DNA of 64,000 nucleotides from Candidatus Borreliella tachyglossi (GCF_003076595.1 NZ_CP025785.1:4454-68453); one strand, 5' to 3'; counted from the first letter of the stretch, positions 1 to 10,623 are shown. Made by a program: numbers and translations. The notes: generated by a model not told the origin, from the sequence alone.

Positions 1-1
1 T

Positions 2-1072
2 TTACTCATTTAATTTAAATTTATTTTTTAAATCTCTCTCCACATTTCGCCTCACTACATTCCAAGTTTTTGAAAGACCCATCAACTTTTTAGCACCCCT
101 TATAATCTCTGCTGCAACTTTTCTAGTTTTATTTGTACCTTCAAAAATTACCTCATCAACATAACCTTTTCTAGCTTTAAAAAATTCTCTCCTCTCTCTA
201 ATTGGTCTTAAAAATTTATTTAAAACCTCAAAAAGCCTTTCTTTAACTTCAACATCGCCAATCATTCCCTTTTTATATCTGGTCTTAAGCTCACAAAGTT
301 CATCAACATTTTCATTAAAAAGGTCATGATATACAAAAACAGGATTACCTTCAACTTCTCCTGGTATATTTGCTCTCACTCTTTTTGGATCTGTAAACAT
401 AGCCATAACCTTTTTACGCAATACTTTCTCATCATCACTTAAAAATATTGCATTACCAAGACTCTTACTCATCTTATTCTTACCATAAATCCCCACAAGA
501 GCCTCAGAATGTGTAAAAAGAGGCTCAGGGATTGGGAAAAAGTTTTCTCCATAAAGATTATTAAACTTTCTAGCAAGCTCTCTTACAAACTCAATATGCG
601 CCTCATTATCACGCCCAACTGGCACCAAATTAGCCTTTGTCATCAAAATATCTGCACTCATAAGGACAGGATATCCCAAAAGTCCATAAGAAACTTCTGT
701 CAATCCAGCAGCAATGCTCATATCCTTTATGCTAGGAATTCTTTGCAAGCGACTAACTGTCACAATCATGGAAAATATTAAACTCAACTCTAAAAGCTCA
801 GGTATAGCTGATTGTAAATATATGTTAGCTTTTTCAGGATTAATTCCACAAGCAAGATAATCTATAACCATTTCTCTCACATTGAAAGATATCTCATTAA
901 TGCTATTTAAATCTGGTCGTGTAGTTAGAGTATGCAAATCCGCTATAATAATATAAGTTTCATATTCTTCCTGGTACTTCAATCTGCTAACAATAGAGCC
1001 AATATAATGTCCCAAATGAAGAGCACCGGTGGGCCTATCCCCTGTAAGCATAACTTTTTTCTGCAAGCTCAA
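2..1072 (-). CDS. trpS: Tryptophanyl-tRNA synthetase
   Basis: Cytoplasmic class I aminoacyl-tRNA synthetase that charges tRNA-Trp. The N-terminus carries the HIGH-type signature in GALHLGH (residues 16-22) and the KMSKS loop at residues 200-204, both intact. At 356 residues it is the usual bacterial length, and the stop codon lies just inside the window edge, so the gene is complete. Its start overlaps the stop of the upstream permease gene by 4 bases, which implies translational coupling in one transcript. Confidence is high from the two signature motifs and the overall TrpRS sequence pattern. Confidence 0.97.
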   Translation of the reverse strand: MSLQKKVMLTGDRPTGALHLGHYIGSIVSRLKYQEEYETYIIIADLHTLTTRPDLNSINEISFNVREMVIDYLACGINPEKANIYLQSAIPELLELSLIFSMIVTVSRLQRIPSIKDMSIAAGLTEVSYGLLGYPVLMSADILMTKANLVPVGRDNEAHIEFVRELARKFNNLYGENFFPIPEPLFTHSEALVGIYGKNKMSKSLGNAIFLSDDEKVLRKKVMAMFTDPKRVRANIPGEVEGNPVFVYHDLFNENVDELCELKTRYKKGMIGDVEVKERLFEVLNKFLRPIRERREFFKARKGYVDEVIFEGTNKTRKVAAEIIRGAKKLMGLSKTWNVVRRNVERDLKNKFKLNE

Positions 1073-2154
1073 CTCTCCTTATTACTTAAATTATCATCAA
1101 TATCGCTTAAGATCTTTGAACCACTTAAGAATATAGAAAAAGGTTTTAAATAAACTATATTGTCAACTATTACCTTTATAATCACAGTAAAAGGATATGC
1201 TATTAAAAGTCCTACAATACCCCAAAGCCAACCCCAAAAGAACAAAAAACAAAGCAATAAAAAAGGTGAAATATCGAGCCTATGCCCTTGCATTTTTGGC
1301 TCAAGAATATTTCCAATCAACATCTGAACAGAAGTATTATACAAAAATATATAAAGCACCACATTTAAATTCGGATAGAATTGAATTAAAGCAGCTATCA
1401 ATATAAAAAAAACGGCTAAAATTGACCCTATACTTGGAATAAAATTAAAAACAAATGTAAGAACTGCCCATACAAGAGGAAAATCTTGTCCAAAAAGGGT
1501 CAACCCTGTAAATACTAGCAATCCTGTTAAACAACTAACAAAAACCTTTATCCCTAAATATTTACCAATCTGGCTATTTATTGTATCTAAAGCATCAATA
1601 AACCTACTCGCAGTGGGTTGACCAAAAGCATTTTGAACCTTTATTCCAAAAATATGTATCTCTGAAAGTAAAAAATACAACAACAAAAATAAGACCACTA
1701 AACTACTTGCAAATCCAATAATCTCATTAGATATATGGGTTAAAAAAGGATAAAGATACTTAGAAAAATCTATATCGCTAAGAATAGCACTATCTATCTT
1801 ATATCTATCAAGAATATCCCTAATAATAAAAATTAACTGATGTTGATAATAAGGTAACTGTTTAATTAAAACAGTAATACTGTAGTAAACAAAATTAAAA
1901 ACTAAGTAAGAAAATGAAAAGAGAAAAAAGAAAATTACAAGAACTATTAAAACTCTTGGGATTTTTAATCTTTTTAAAAAAGTATAAATGGGATCCACCA
2001 AAAATCCAAGAACCACCGCAATAGCTAAAGGTTTAAATACCGTTTGTGCTATCTTTAGAGTTCCGATTAATATTGTAACCAAAACTATAACATAAAAAAT
2101 AGACTGAATTTTGGCAAACTTCAACTTATCAGTTGATTCTAAATCTAAAGCCAT
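1069..2154 (-). CDS. AI-2E family (PF01594-type) membrane permease
   Basis: A 361-residue integral membrane protein with about seven or eight hydrophobic segments. It has the long central amphipathic stretch and C-terminal Gly/Pro-rich membrane region typical of the AI-2E transporter family. Substrates of this family vary (autoinducer-2, Na+/H+ exchange and others), so the substrate here is unknown. The ATG follows a purine-rich GGGGGAA Shine-Dalgarno sequence. It overlaps trpS by 4 bases, but no functional link with tRNA charging is evident. Confidence 0.85.
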   Translation of the reverse strand: MALDLESTDKLKFAKIQSIFYVIVLVTILIGTLKIAQTVFKPLAIAVVLGFLVDPIYTFLKRLKIPRVLIVLVIFFFLFSFSYLVFNFVYYSITVLIKQLPYYQHQLIFIIRDILDRYKIDSAILSDIDFSKYLYPFLTHISNEIIGFASSLVVLFLLLYFLLSEIHIFGIKVQNAFGQPTASRFIDALDTINSQIGKYLGIKVFVSCLTGLLVFTGLTLFGQDFPLVWAVLTFVFNFIPSIGSILAVFFILIAALIQFYPNLNVVLYIFLYNTSVQMLIGNILEPKMQGHRLDISPFLLLCFLFFWGWLWGIVGLLIAYPFTVIIKVIVDNIVYLKPFSIFLSGSKILSDIDDNLSNKES

Positions 2155-2238
2155 CTTGCTTCCCCCTTTAACATTTTAACCGTTCCCGAAAACCACTGTA
2201 GAATAGATTAAAAATCTTTTTAAATATTTACAATGAAT

Positions 2239-3096
2239 TTATATATTTAAATGAATTTTTTCCATTACCCAATTATACAACTTAGTTCCTTTACTATAAT
2301 TAGCTTCAGCCAAATCACCTACTCTTCTCTCTTTAACCAATTTTTTAGCATTCTCATCATTCCCATAATAAACCGTTAACGTATTTTTATAATGATTCAG
2401 ACTATTATTTAAAATCTCAAAAGCCGGAATATCATTAAACCCATCTGCGATATAAAACATATTTTCAAAGGGGATCTTCCTTCTACTTTTTGGAACTCTT
2501 CTATTAATTTTATCATAAGACCCTTTATTTAGTTCAAAAATTACCCGAGTTTTTATTGTATGATCTACAAAATAACATACGCTACTTAAAACACCATTGT
2601 CTGAAAATTTATTGTCTGAACTTTCATAAAAAGGCATAAGGTATGCATCAATAAATTCACAAGCCCACACCTTAGTAATATAAGGGGCAACTATACTTCC
2701 TAAAATCATCTGCCTAAAACCACTTGAAACAATATAAATATTTATTGAGGTACCTGTTTCTTTCAAACTCCGATTTATTTCACTGATTTCTTTAAATAAT
2801 TCAACTACACCATCAAAAAATTTTAATTTTGAACCCAACTTAAATAACATTCTATTATTTAAACCTTTGAAAATATCTTCTTTGACGTATGTTAGAAAAT
2901 GCGATAAATATATCATCTCATTAGCAATAATATTGTAATGATTATTGTTATAAGTAATCGATAAATTTTCAACTTCCTTCCAAAACAGGTAAGCATCAAC
3001 ATTATACTCATCAAAAAGCACCTGTTGCATGTTGCCATAAATTAAAGTGTTATCAAAATCAAATATTAAAGCTATAATTTTTTCTTTTTTACTCAT
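2239..3096 (-). CDS. HAD-superfamily phosphatase-like protein
   Basis: A 285-residue cytoplasmic protein with the haloacid dehalogenase motifs. Motif I is DFDNT (D13, D15), motif II is VSSG (residues 123-126), and motif III is ADGFNDIPA with D218 and D222. The segment between motifs I and II is a helical cap region. The fold resembles phosphoserine-phosphatase-like HADs, but the substrate cannot be deduced. It is transcribed divergently from cdaA across a roughly 115-base AT-rich intergenic region. The catalytic residues appear intact, so it is probably an active phosphohydrolase. Confidence 0.8.
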   Translation of the reverse strand: MSKKEKIIALIFDFDNTLIYGNMQQVLFDEYNVDAYLFWKEVENLSITYNNNHYNIIANEMIYLSHFLTYVKEDIFKGLNNRMLFKLGSKLKFFDGVVELFKEISEINRSLKETGTSINIYIVSSGFRQMILGSIVAPYITKVWACEFIDAYLMPFYESSDNKFSDNGVLSSVCYFVDHTIKTRVIFELNKGSYDKINRRVPKSRRKIPFENMFYIADGFNDIPAFEILNNSLNHYKNTLTVYYGNDENAKKLVKERRVGDLAEANYSKGTKLYNWVMEKIHLNI

Positions 3097-3170
3097 AAAT
3101 AAAAAATTAATTTAAATTAATTTTAAAGTTACATTAAAACATATATAATTACGAATATACTCAATATATT

Positions 3171-3198
3171 TTGTATAGTAAATCACATTATATAAAAT
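3171..3198 (+). promoter_or_regulatory. Candidate sigma-70 promoter of the cdaA operon
   Basis: TTGTAT at 3171-3176 and TAAAAT at 3193-3198 are separated by 16 bases and lie upstream of the cdaA ATG at 3213. The surroundings are very AT-rich, so chance matches are possible. Confidence 0.35.
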
Positions 3199-3212
3199 AT
3201 ATTGCATAGATA

Positions 3213-3989
3213 ATGTTTATGATAGAATTAACTAATATAGGCCAAATAAAAGATATCCTCTCTAGAGTGCTAGATCTAAGTTTGATCAGCATTTTAGTTT
3301 ATTACATATATAAAAATGTAATAAACTCTTATTCCATAAATTTACTAAAAGGAATGATTATCATTACATCCATTGGGATTGTCTCTTATTATTTCAACCT
3401 ATACACCATAAACTGGCTCTTAAACTACATAGCAAACATACTGCCAATTGCAATGCTTATACTTTTTAATCAAGAAATAAAAAAGATAATAATGCAGATT
3501 GGAAATTTTAACTTATCCTTCAAGCTTGCAAACAGGAAAGAAGATACTATTAAAGCTATTACTGAAATAATAAAAGCAGTTAAGCATTTATCAGAGAATA
3601 AATCTGGTAGCTTAATCTGCATTGAAAAAAAAATACAACTAGATCAAATCATAAATAAAGGAATAAAATTAGATGCCCTCATATCTAATGAAATTCTAAT
3701 ATCAATTTTTGATTATGAAACACCTCTACATGATGGAGCAGTCATAATTAGCAATAACAAGATCGTTTATGCTGGATCTTTCTTACCACTATCTAATATA
3801 GAGTCCATCAGTAAAACTTTTGGAACAAGACACAGAGCAGGTCTTGGAATTTCTGAAAACTCCGATGCAATAACAATAATAACCTCTGAGGAAACTGGTT
3901 CTATTTCACTCACAAGCGATGGAAAACTAGAGTATAATTTAAGCCTAAATGAAATTAGGAAAAAGCTAAATCTTGCACTAATAGAATAA
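3213..3989 (+). CDS. cdaA: Membrane-anchored diadenylate cyclase (c-di-AMP synthase)
   Basis: Condenses two ATP molecules into the second messenger c-di-AMP. The N-terminal ~90 residues form about three membrane helices. The cytoplasmic DAC domain follows, with the signature DGA (residues 174-176) in PLHDGAVII and RHR (206-208) in GTRHRAG. Both motifs are essential in this family and both are intact. At 258 residues it matches CdaA/DacA. The CdaR/YbbR gene starts directly after its stop, the widespread cdaA-cdaR pairing. This is the only c-di-AMP synthase in the window. Confidence 0.96.
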   Translation: MFMIELTNIGQIKDILSRVLDLSLISILVYYIYKNVINSYSINLLKGMIIITSIGIVSYYFNLYTINWLLNYIANILPIAMLILFNQEIKKIIMQIGNFNLSFKLANRKEDTIKAITEIIKAVKHLSENKSGSLICIEKKIQLDQIINKGIKLDALISNEILISIFDYETPLHDGAVIISNNKIVYAGSFLPLSNIESISKTFGTRHRAGLGISENSDAITIITSEETGSISLTSDGKLEYNLSLNEIRKKLNLALIE

Positions 3990-4988
3990 ATGATGAATGT
4001 ATATAAAAAACTTAAAGACATCGTAAAATTATTATTTGAAGATTGGCAGAATAAAGCCATTTCTATTCTAATAGCTATTATTATGTTTGCAACATTTTAC
4101 TTTAATAGCATAGAGTCGATTACAATAGAAAAAGAATTCAGTATCTTATTAGAAGATGAAATTACGCTAGCAAAAATTCCTGATTTTAATAAACTACTAC
4201 TTACAGTTAAAATTAATAAGGAAAATTTAAAATATTTAGACCTTGACCGCATAGTATTATTGGTTGAAGCTAATAACATAAAAGAAGCTGGTGAATATGA
4301 GCTCCCCATAAAGATAAAGAATCTTAACCCCATACCCATTGTTGAATACGGGCTTTCAACAAACAAAATTTCACTAAATCTTGACAAAAAAATTTCAAAA
4401 TTAGTTAAAGTTGAACCTAAATTTACACTCCTTGAAAAAGACGGAACTGGGGAATTTTTCATGGCTAAATATAATATTTCTCCTGAAAAAATAACAATAC
4501 ACGGGCCTAAGGAAATAATAGAGACAATTAACACCATTCAAACCAAAACAAAAGAATTTGACACTAGAACTATAGTTATCTCAGAACATCTTGAAGTAGT
4601 TTCTCCAGATCCACTCATAACGCTAGACAGAAAACATGTAATAGTTAACATCACGTTAAGCAAAAAATACATACAGACAACAATAAAAAATCCCAATTTA
4701 ATTTTCAATAATCTAAAAAATGGCCTCGAAATAAAAGATCAGGAAAAAATCCTAAATCCAGAAAATGAAATGTTCATTAAGATAAGAAGCAGACTTTCAG
4801 AACAAATAATTAAAACACATATAGCTAATAAAAACATTAATTTCAACCTCGATTTAAGTCGAATTGAAACTCCTGGTATTTATAATGTTAAAACAGATAT
4901 ACTGCTTAAAAATAACATTCATGGCATAGAAGTGTATGAATATGAACCCAAAATGATAAGGATCGAGGTAATCCCAAATCAGTATTAA
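3990..4988 (+). CDS. cdaR: CdaR/YbbR-domain regulator of diadenylate cyclase
   Basis: A 332-residue protein with one N-terminal membrane helix (about residues 22-40), followed by extracytoplasmic beta-rich YbbR-type repeats. In Firmicutes, YbbR/CdaR binds and modulates CdaA; that role is inferred here from family and position. The ATG sits immediately after the cdaA stop (TAA ATG) with a second ATG next to it, so either could be used, and translation is presumably coupled. Repeat copies are weakly conserved, so the assignment rests on topology and context. Confidence 0.85.
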   Translation: MMNVYKKLKDIVKLLFEDWQNKAISILIAIIMFATFYFNSIESITIEKEFSILLEDEITLAKIPDFNKLLLTVKINKENLKYLDLDRIVLLVEANNIKEAGEYELPIKIKNLNPIPIVEYGLSTNKISLNLDKKISKLVKVEPKFTLLEKDGTGEFFMAKYNISPEKITIHGPKEIIETINTIQTKTKEFDTRTIVISEHLEVVSPDPLITLDRKHVIVNITLSKKYIQTTIKNPNLIFNNLKNGLEIKDQEKILNPENEMFIKIRSRLSEQIIKTHIANKNINFNLDLSRIETPGIYNVKTDILLKNNIHGIEVYEYEPKMIRIEVIPNQY

Positions 4989-4989
4989 A

Positions 4990-5367
4990 ATGATGAAATC
5001 AATAGGATGTGATATAATACAGGTTATAAGGCTTAATAGTTTTTTAACAGACAGAAAAAAACTAGAGAGATTCTTTACACAAAGAGAAATTGAAACTTTA
5101 AAAATGAAAGGAAAAGGTACACTAGAAAGTTTGGCTGGTAAGTTTGCAGCAAAAGAGTCATTAATCAAGGCTCTAGGTCCGCTGATGGACCATAAAATCA
5201 AATACTCCCTTAAAGATATTGAAATCGTAAAGTCTCAGAAGGGACATGCAATATTCCAGTTATATAATGATATTCAAATCTTAATAAATCAAATGGACTT
5301 AAAATTACATTTAACAATTTCACATGAAAGGGAGTACGCTATTGCATTTGTAATGGTAGAAAATTAA
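4990..5367 (+). CDS. acpS: Holo-[acyl-carrier-protein] synthase
   Basis: Transfers 4'-phosphopantetheine from CoA to acyl carrier protein. The 125-residue length is typical of AcpS. The N-terminal metal-binding segment reads IGCDIIQV and the second family signature reads [12 protein letters not shown], with the conserved Glu and Lys. Two tandem ATGs occur at 4990 and 4993, one base after the cdaR stop, so it belongs to the cdaA operon. Borrelia has little lipid synthesis, so retention of AcpS suggests that ACP still has a carrier role (inference). Confidence 0.93.
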   Translation: MMKSIGCDIIQVIRLNSFLTDRKKLERFFTQREIETLKMKGKGTLESLAGKFAAKESLIKALGPLMDHKIKYSLKDIEIVKSQKGHAIFQLYNDIQILINQMDLKLHLTISHEREYAIAFVMVEN

Positions 5368-5370
5368 TTT

Positions 5371-6222
5371 ATGAAAAAGATATCATATTTTACAAAATAC
5401 GAAATCGAATGTCCTTTATGTAGTTGTAAATTTAGGAAAGAAGATCTCTTAACAGGGAGCGGCAGATTAATATCTGGTCAGTTAAAAGTTGATTTAAAAA
5501 GAGAGTATGTAAAAAATGAAAAATATGGTGATATCTACCCTAGAGTATATTCAATCATAGTATGTCCTGACTGCTATCTAGCTGCTTTTCCCAATGAATT
5601 TAATGCAATATCATTTGCTAATAACAAAGTAAAACAACTTCTAATAAGCCGTGAGCAAAACCGCAAAGAAATAAAATCAATTTTTGAAGACGATTTAAAC
5701 TTTAATAAACCAAGAAGTCTTAAAGAAGGAGCTGCCAGTTATATCCTTGCTATGATGTGCTATGAATACCTTGACAAAGCTCATAACCCGACCCTAAATA
5801 AAGCAAAATGTGCAATAAGGTCAGCTTGGATATTTGAAGATCTTCACAATGAAAACCCAAATCAAAACTATAATTATTTGCAAAAAATATTTTACTATAA
5901 AGCAGCATATCTTTACAAATTAACAATTGAAAAAGAGCAAGATAATTCAGAACCAATTACTGCTGAGGCAGTATTCGGCCCGGATACAGATAAAAATTAT
6001 GGATATGACAGCGCTTTATATCTATCAGGCCTATTGGAATATTTTTACGGTAACAAGGAAAATAAAGAACACAGATACAATCAACTAATTGAAATAAAAA
6101 CCATCCTTTCTAAAATAGCTGGCATGGGAAAATCATCAAAGGAAAAACCCTCAATACTTTTAGATAAAATCAAAGAAGTTTATTTTAACATTTCAAAAGA
6201 AATAAAAAACTTACATAAATGA
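5371..6222 (+). CDS. DUF2225-family protein with two CxxC motifs
   Basis: A 283-residue soluble protein. The N-terminal region contains CPLC (followed by another Cys) and, about 45 residues later, CPDC, a likely zinc ribbon. The rest is predominantly helical and TPR-like, as in the DUF2225 family. No enzymatic motif is visible and the function is unknown. It starts three bases after acpS and overlaps truA by 4 bases (ATGA), so it is co-transcribed with both. Confidence 0.8.
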   Translation: MKKISYFTKYEIECPLCSCKFRKEDLLTGSGRLISGQLKVDLKREYVKNEKYGDIYPRVYSIIVCPDCYLAAFPNEFNAISFANNKVKQLLISREQNRKEIKSIFEDDLNFNKPRSLKEGAASYILAMMCYEYLDKAHNPTLNKAKCAIRSAWIFEDLHNENPNQNYNYLQKIFYYKAAYLYKLTIEKEQDNSEPITAEAVFGPDTDKNYGYDSALYLSGLLEYFYGNKENKEHRYNQLIEIKTILSKIAGMGKSSKEKPSILLDKIKEVYFNISKEIKNLHK

Positions 6223-6956
6223 AAAAAATACTTGCAGAGGTAGCATATGATGGTTCTCTATATCACGGCTTTCAAATTCAACCCCAAAAACCAACAATTC
6301 AAGGCGAAATTGAGAAGGCTTTAAAGAAAATAAGCAAAACAAAGATCAAAATTCACTCATCAGGCAGAACAGATAAAGGGGTTCATGCAAGAGGGCAAAT
6401 AATATCTTTTTATATAGATATAAATATTGCACCTCAAAATCTAAAGATTGCAATAAATTCTCTCTTAAAGAGCGACATTAGAATAATAAAATTACAGTAT
6501 ATAGAAGATAGATTTCAACCTCGATTTAATGCCAAGAAGAGAAAATATAGCTACTACATACTCAACAACAAAAATTATTATCCTTGGGAAGAATATCAAG
6601 CCTATCATGTAAAGAAAAAATTAAATATCAACAGATTAAACGAAATGGCTCTAATGCTAATTGGAAAACATGATTTTACTACCTTTTCATGTATAAGAGA
6701 TCAAACGAATTCAAAGTTGAAAGAAATTTATTTTGCTAGATTTAAGAAAAAAAATAAGTTTATCGTTTTTGAAATAATAGGCTCTTCATTTTTGTGGAAA
6801 ATGGTAAGATCAATAGTAGGAACAATACTCGATATAGAGATAAAAGAAGAATCTATTTGTACTTTTAGCAAGATTTTAAACTCAAAAAACAGAAAATTTG
6901 CGAGAACAACCGCACCTGCAAAAGCTTTATTTCTAGATAAGGTTTATTATGAATAA
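6219..6956 (+). CDS. truA: tRNA pseudouridine synthase A
   Basis: Forms pseudouridine at positions 38-40 of the tRNA anticodon arm. The catalytic Asp is in the SSGRTDKGVHA signature near residue 52, and the family's HDFTTF-type segment follows. The 245-residue length is normal. The start overlaps the preceding gene by 4 bases and the 3' end overlaps the next gene by 8 bases, a tightly coupled operon. Confidence 0.96.
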   Translation: MKKILAEVAYDGSLYHGFQIQPQKPTIQGEIEKALKKISKTKIKIHSSGRTDKGVHARGQIISFYIDINIAPQNLKIAINSLLKSDIRIIKLQYIEDRFQPRFNAKKRKYSYYILNNKNYYPWEEYQAYHVKKKLNINRLNEMALMLIGKHDFTTFSCIRDQTNSKLKEIYFARFKKKNKFIVFEIIGSSFLWKMVRSIVGTILDIEIKEESICTFSKILNSKNRKFARTTAPAKALFLDKVYYE

Positions 6957-7530
6957 AAACACACTACTTAAAAAATTAATACTCCTAAAAATGCTTGAAA
7001 ATAATATATGGGGTAATATTTATGGCAATCAAGAAGAAGAGCTTGAGAAAATTAAACACAAAATAATAAAATATAGAAACATAAAAATTCTAAGTGAGGA
7101 AGAACAAAAAGATACAAAAGAAAAAAATACATTAATAAAATCAATAGAATATAACAGAAGCAAAAATGACGAAAAAGATCTATTAATAATATACATGGAC
7201 AAAAAATATTCAAGTACTAGCGCATATGTAATAATAAAAAAATGGTGTCAAAGTATTAACGTACTGAATTACAAAATAATAGACAACTTTAACTCACTAA
7301 GCTTAGCGATTAATGATAAGCAACCTAAAGCAATTCTCTCTTGCGAAGAAGTGGAATTATTCTTAAATCAGAATTTAAGGATTCAAATTGTAAGAGGATT
7401 TGAACTGAGATTTAAAGAAATCCCAATAGTGTTTACATATCTTCCTATAAGTCAAGCAAAAAATCCAGCACTTAAGAAAGAAATCTGGCAAGACCTAAAA
7501 ATAATAAAAGGTATAATAAAATATGGATGA
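6949..7530 (+). CDS. Degenerate family-4 uracil-DNA glycosylase-like protein (putative)
   Basis: A 193-residue soluble protein with a charged N-terminal helix-rich half. The C-terminal third (about residues 125-190) resembles the end of family-4 uracil-DNA glycosylases. An 'AILSCEE' segment sits where family members have a valine/alanine-rich strand, and FTYLP, KNPALKKE and W-x-DLK sit where they have TYHPS, RNPxLK and WEDLK. The active-site His of the HPS motif is replaced by Leu165, and the N-terminal Fe-S cysteines and GEAPG motif are not visible. It is therefore probably catalytically inactive. It overlaps truA and priA by 8 bases each, suggesting a constrained role in that operon. The homology is read by eye and is an inference. 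Confidence 0.5.
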   Translation: MNKNTLLKKLILLKMLENNIWGNIYGNQEEELEKIKHKIIKYRNIKILSEEEQKDTKEKNTLIKSIEYNRSKNDEKDLLIIYMDKKYSSTSAYVIIKKWCQSINVLNYKIIDNFNSLSLAINDKQPKAILSCEEVELFLNQNLRIQIVRGFELRFKEIPIVFTYLPISQAKNPALKKEIWQDLKIIKGIIKYG

Positions 7531-9502
7531 TTATTTAGAACAGACCTTTTATTATGAAATCGCTTTTAATATTCCTGTAAATAAGCTTTTTTTTTATAAA
7601 TACAACTTAGAATTAAAAACAGGGATAAGAGTAATAACAAACTTTAATGGCAGAGAAACACTGGGGATCATAATCAAAAGACACCATAAGAACGAACCTA
7701 TCGAAGACTTGACATTTGAAATAAAAGATATACTAAGAATCATTGATGAGAATGCATTAATAACGGAACATAACATTAATCTTGCAAGTTGGATTAGTAG
7801 AAAAACATTTTCTGGATTTGGAGAAGCTTTATTTTGTGGTCTACCTAAAATTTCAACTTCAAGCAAGAGCATAAAAAATCCAGAAGGTATTGCAAACCTG
7901 AATTCTGCAATACCCATTCAATTAAATGAAGAGCAAAATAATATTTATCACGAAATTATTACATCAAAAACACAAAACACATTTTACCTATTCGGCGTTC
8001 CTGGTTCTGGGAAAACAGAAATATTCATCAAATTATGCGAAAACTACTTAGAACAAGAAAAACAAATAATATTTTTAATTCCTGAAATTTCTTTAGGTTA
8101 TCAAATAGTTAAAAGAATTAAATCGAATCTAAGCATAAACAAAGTTTACGAATATAATTCAAAAGTATCAAATTCGATGAAAATTTTAATCTGGAATAAA
8201 GTCAAGGACGGAGAGAATTTAATTATAGTTGGAATCAAGAGTGCATTAATGTTACCATTTAAGAATTTAGGACTAATAATAATGGATGAAGAGCATGAGC
8301 ATACATATAAATCTGAAAACACTCCAAGATTTCACTCAAGGCACATAGGATTTTTTCTACAAAGTAATTTTAATGCCCGATTCGTAATGGGGAGTGCAAC
8401 TCCATCGCTTGAAGCATATCTTGCCATGGAAACCAATCAGATAAAAAAGATGGTATTAAAAACCAAATTTTTCCAAAGAACATTTAAAGAACTTAAAATA
8501 ATCGATATGAAAAAAGAACACCAACCAATATCCTCAGAACTGCTTTACAGCATACAAAAAAGCCTAATTGAGAAAAGACAAGCATTAATATTTATTAATA
8601 AAAGGGGGTACTCAAAAACCCTTGAGTGCAATACTTGTGGATATATAATTTGCTGCCCAAATTGTTCTTTTAATTTAACCTACCATAAAAGTGAAAATAA
8701 ACTCATTTGCCATTACTGTAATCATAAAACAAACATAATAAACAATTGTCCTGATTGCAACTCAAAAGACATCACATATAAATCATATGGAATTCAATTT
8801 ATTGAAAGGGAGTTAAAAAAATTCTTGCCGAATGCAAGAATTGCAAGAACGGATTCTGATCTTAATAAAAAAGAAATAATCAATTCAATAAATGACTTTG
8901 AGGATGGAAAATTAGATATCCTAATTGGAACACAAATTATTGCAAAAGGATTTAATTTTAAACAGATAAAAACACTTGGCATTATTAATGCAGATATTGG
9001 AATGGGTCTACCTGATTTTAGAAGTAGTGAAAGAATTTTTGCAATAATTTCACAAGTACTAGGAAGAGCCGCAAGATTTCAAAGCGATAACACAATTATT
9101 ATCCAAACAAAAAGTCCAGATTATTATGCTATAAGATATGCCTATGAGGGCAACTATGAAGCATTTTACAAGCAAGAGATCAAAATCCGAAAAGAATTAA
9201 ATTATCCTCCTTTTAAAAAAATAGTTAGAATAATAGTTAGGAGCCATAAAAAAGATGCTGCCAGACATAAATGCCTAGAATTTTTTGAAATATCTAAAGA
9301 ATTATTAAACGAAGAAATTGAATATCTTGGCCCATCAAAAGCTCCTATGTCTAGGATATCTAAATACTATAGATATAACATAATATACCTATCAAAATCT
9401 TTCAACCTACTTGAAAAGCTAATACGAAACACAAAAGACAAAATAAAATCAACAAGAAATACTTATATAGAAATAGATTATTACCCAATTTCCCTAATTT
9501 AA
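7523..9502 (+). CDS. priA: Primosomal replication protein N' (PriA helicase)
   Basis: 3'-5' DNA helicase that restarts replication at collapsed forks and D-loops. Walker A is GVPGSGKT (residues 158-165) and Walker B is MDEEH. The zinc-binding insertion has eight Cys in CNTCG, CCPNC, CHYC and CPDC spacing, and helicase motifs V and VI follow. At 659 residues it is slightly shorter than the E. coli protein, with a reduced N-terminal DNA-binding domain. It starts inside the end of the preceding gene and converges on udk with a 4-base overlap. Confidence 0.97.
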   Translation: MDDYLEQTFYYEIAFNIPVNKLFFYKYNLELKTGIRVITNFNGRETLGIIIKRHHKNEPIEDLTFEIKDILRIIDENALITEHNINLASWISRKTFSGFGEALFCGLPKISTSSKSIKNPEGIANLNSAIPIQLNEEQNNIYHEIITSKTQNTFYLFGVPGSGKTEIFIKLCENYLEQEKQIIFLIPEISLGYQIVKRIKSNLSINKVYEYNSKVSNSMKILIWNKVKDGENLIIVGIKSALMLPFKNLGLIIMDEEHEHTYKSENTPRFHSRHIGFFLQSNFNARFVMGSATPSLEAYLAMETNQIKKMVLKTKFFQRTFKELKIIDMKKEHQPISSELLYSIQKSLIEKRQALIFINKRGYSKTLECNTCGYIICCPNCSFNLTYHKSENKLICHYCNHKTNIINNCPDCNSKDITYKSYGIQFIERELKKFLPNARIARTDSDLNKKEIINSINDFEDGKLDILIGTQIIAKGFNFKQIKTLGIINADIGMGLPDFRSSERIFAIISQVLGRAARFQSDNTIIIQTKSPDYYAIRYAYEGNYEAFYKQEIKIRKELNYPPFKKIVRIIVRSHKKDAARHKCLEFFEISKELLNEEIEYLGPSKAPMSRISKYYRYNIIYLSKSFNLLEKLIRNTKDKIKSTRNTYIEIDYYPISLI

Positions 9503-10119
9503 AAGAAATCTGAACTATTCTTACCAAGAGCTCTTAAAAATGATGAAAGGACATAAAGAGCCTTATCATTATGTCCTCCCTCAGGTATAATAAGATCCGC
9601 ATATTCCTTAGTAGGTTCAATAAATCTATAATACCCTGACCTAGTAGTATTTAAATATTGCTCAATAACTGATTCCAATGTGCGCCCCCTCTTAGACATA
9701 TCTCGCTCAAGCCTCCTAATAAATCTAATATCATTGGGTGTATCAATATATATCTTTAAATCTATCAGATTACGCACTCTCTCTTCAACAAAAATCATAA
9801 TCCCCTCAACAATAACAACAGGTGTTGGAAATACCTCTATAGTTTCAGACTTCCTTCTATGATTAATAAAATCATAAAGGGGCATATTAATTGGTTTATT
9901 TTCTTTTAATTGTTTCAACTGTTCATAAAACAAACTATTATCGAAGGCATCTGGATGATCAAAATTAACATCCAAAAACTCATATTCATAATCACCAACA
10001 CTTTTATAATAGTTATCTTGAGATATGAGAACAAATTCGGGAATAACCTCACTAATCTTATTAACAACGGTAGTCTTTCCGCTTCCAGAACCACCAGCTA
10101 TCCCAATAATCTTAATCAT
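9499..10119 (-). CDS. udk: Uridine kinase
   Basis: Phosphorylates uridine and cytidine in pyrimidine salvage, important in an organism without de novo nucleotide synthesis. The P-loop GGSGSGKT is at residues 9-16, and the family motif DNYYK and the downstream YDFINHRR segment are present. The 206-residue length is standard. It overlaps the upstream rhodanese-like gene by 8 bases. Confidence 0.95.
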   Translation of the reverse strand: MIKIIGIAGGSGSGKTTVVNKISEVIPEFVLISQDNYYKSVGDYEYEFLDVNFDHPDAFDNSLFYEQLKQLKENKPINMPLYDFINHRRKSETIEVFPTPVVIVEGIMIFVEERVRNLIDLKIYIDTPNDIRFIRRLERDMSKRGRTLESVIEQYLNTTRSGYYRFIEPTKEYADLIIPEGGHNDKALYVLSSFLRALGKNSSDFF

Positions 10120-10492
10120 TAACCTCTTCTTTTAATTTAGGCATATTCTTTAAAGTTCCTGCAACAAATATATTTTTAAACCCTAATCCTCTTAAAATCT
10201 TTTCAGCCTCAAAAGATTTGTTAAAACTTCTGCCATAAATTACTATTGGAGTTTCAACGCTACCTAATTTATCTTTCTTAGCAAACAAACTATTAAAAGG
10301 AATATTCACTGCCTTTGAATAATGACCCCTATTATATTCTCTGGGAGATCTAATATCTAATATACTTGCACCATTTTTAATTTTCTCTAACAAAGCTATA
10401 TTCGTCCTCTTCATCTTTAAGATAATAAAAACCCAAATATAAAAACCAAGAAAAATTATCAAGCACATAAATTTTATATAATTTACTGTCAT
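10112..10492 (-). CDS. Membrane-anchored rhodanese-like domain protein lacking the catalytic Cys
   Basis: 126 residues: one N-terminal membrane helix (about residues 8-26), then a rhodanese domain. The conserved DIRSPREY segment (46-53) and the active-site loop [11 protein letters not shown] are recognisable. The catalytic Cys expected in the YCRSGxRS loop is Gly87 (codon GGC). Sulfurtransferase activity is therefore unlikely and the domain may bind or regulate instead. It overlaps udk by 8 bases. It would be annotated GlpE-like by similarity, but the missing Cys argues against that function. Confidence 0.8.
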   Translation of the reverse strand: MTVNYIKFMCLIIFLGFYIWVFIILKMKRTNIALLEKIKNGASILDIRSPREYNRGHYSKAVNIPFNSLFAKKDKLGSVETPIVIYGRSFNKSFEAEKILRGLGFKNIFVAGTLKNMPKLKEEVND

Positions 10493-10623
10493 AACTTTTA
10501 TAAAACAATAATATCAAAAAAAAAGACATAATTTCAATCAAATCAAATTGTTTTTTTAATGAAATTAATATAGAATTCAGGTGAATTCGTAATTTTATAT
10601 TAAAGAGTAAGTCATCAATAGTC

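Noticed and set aside
10573..10588. Two GAATTC sites spaced 10 bases apart upstream of the YitT gene, a possible operator
   Set aside because: Each is a 6-base palindrome in AT-rich DNA and the arrangement could easily arise by chance; no supporting repeat was found.
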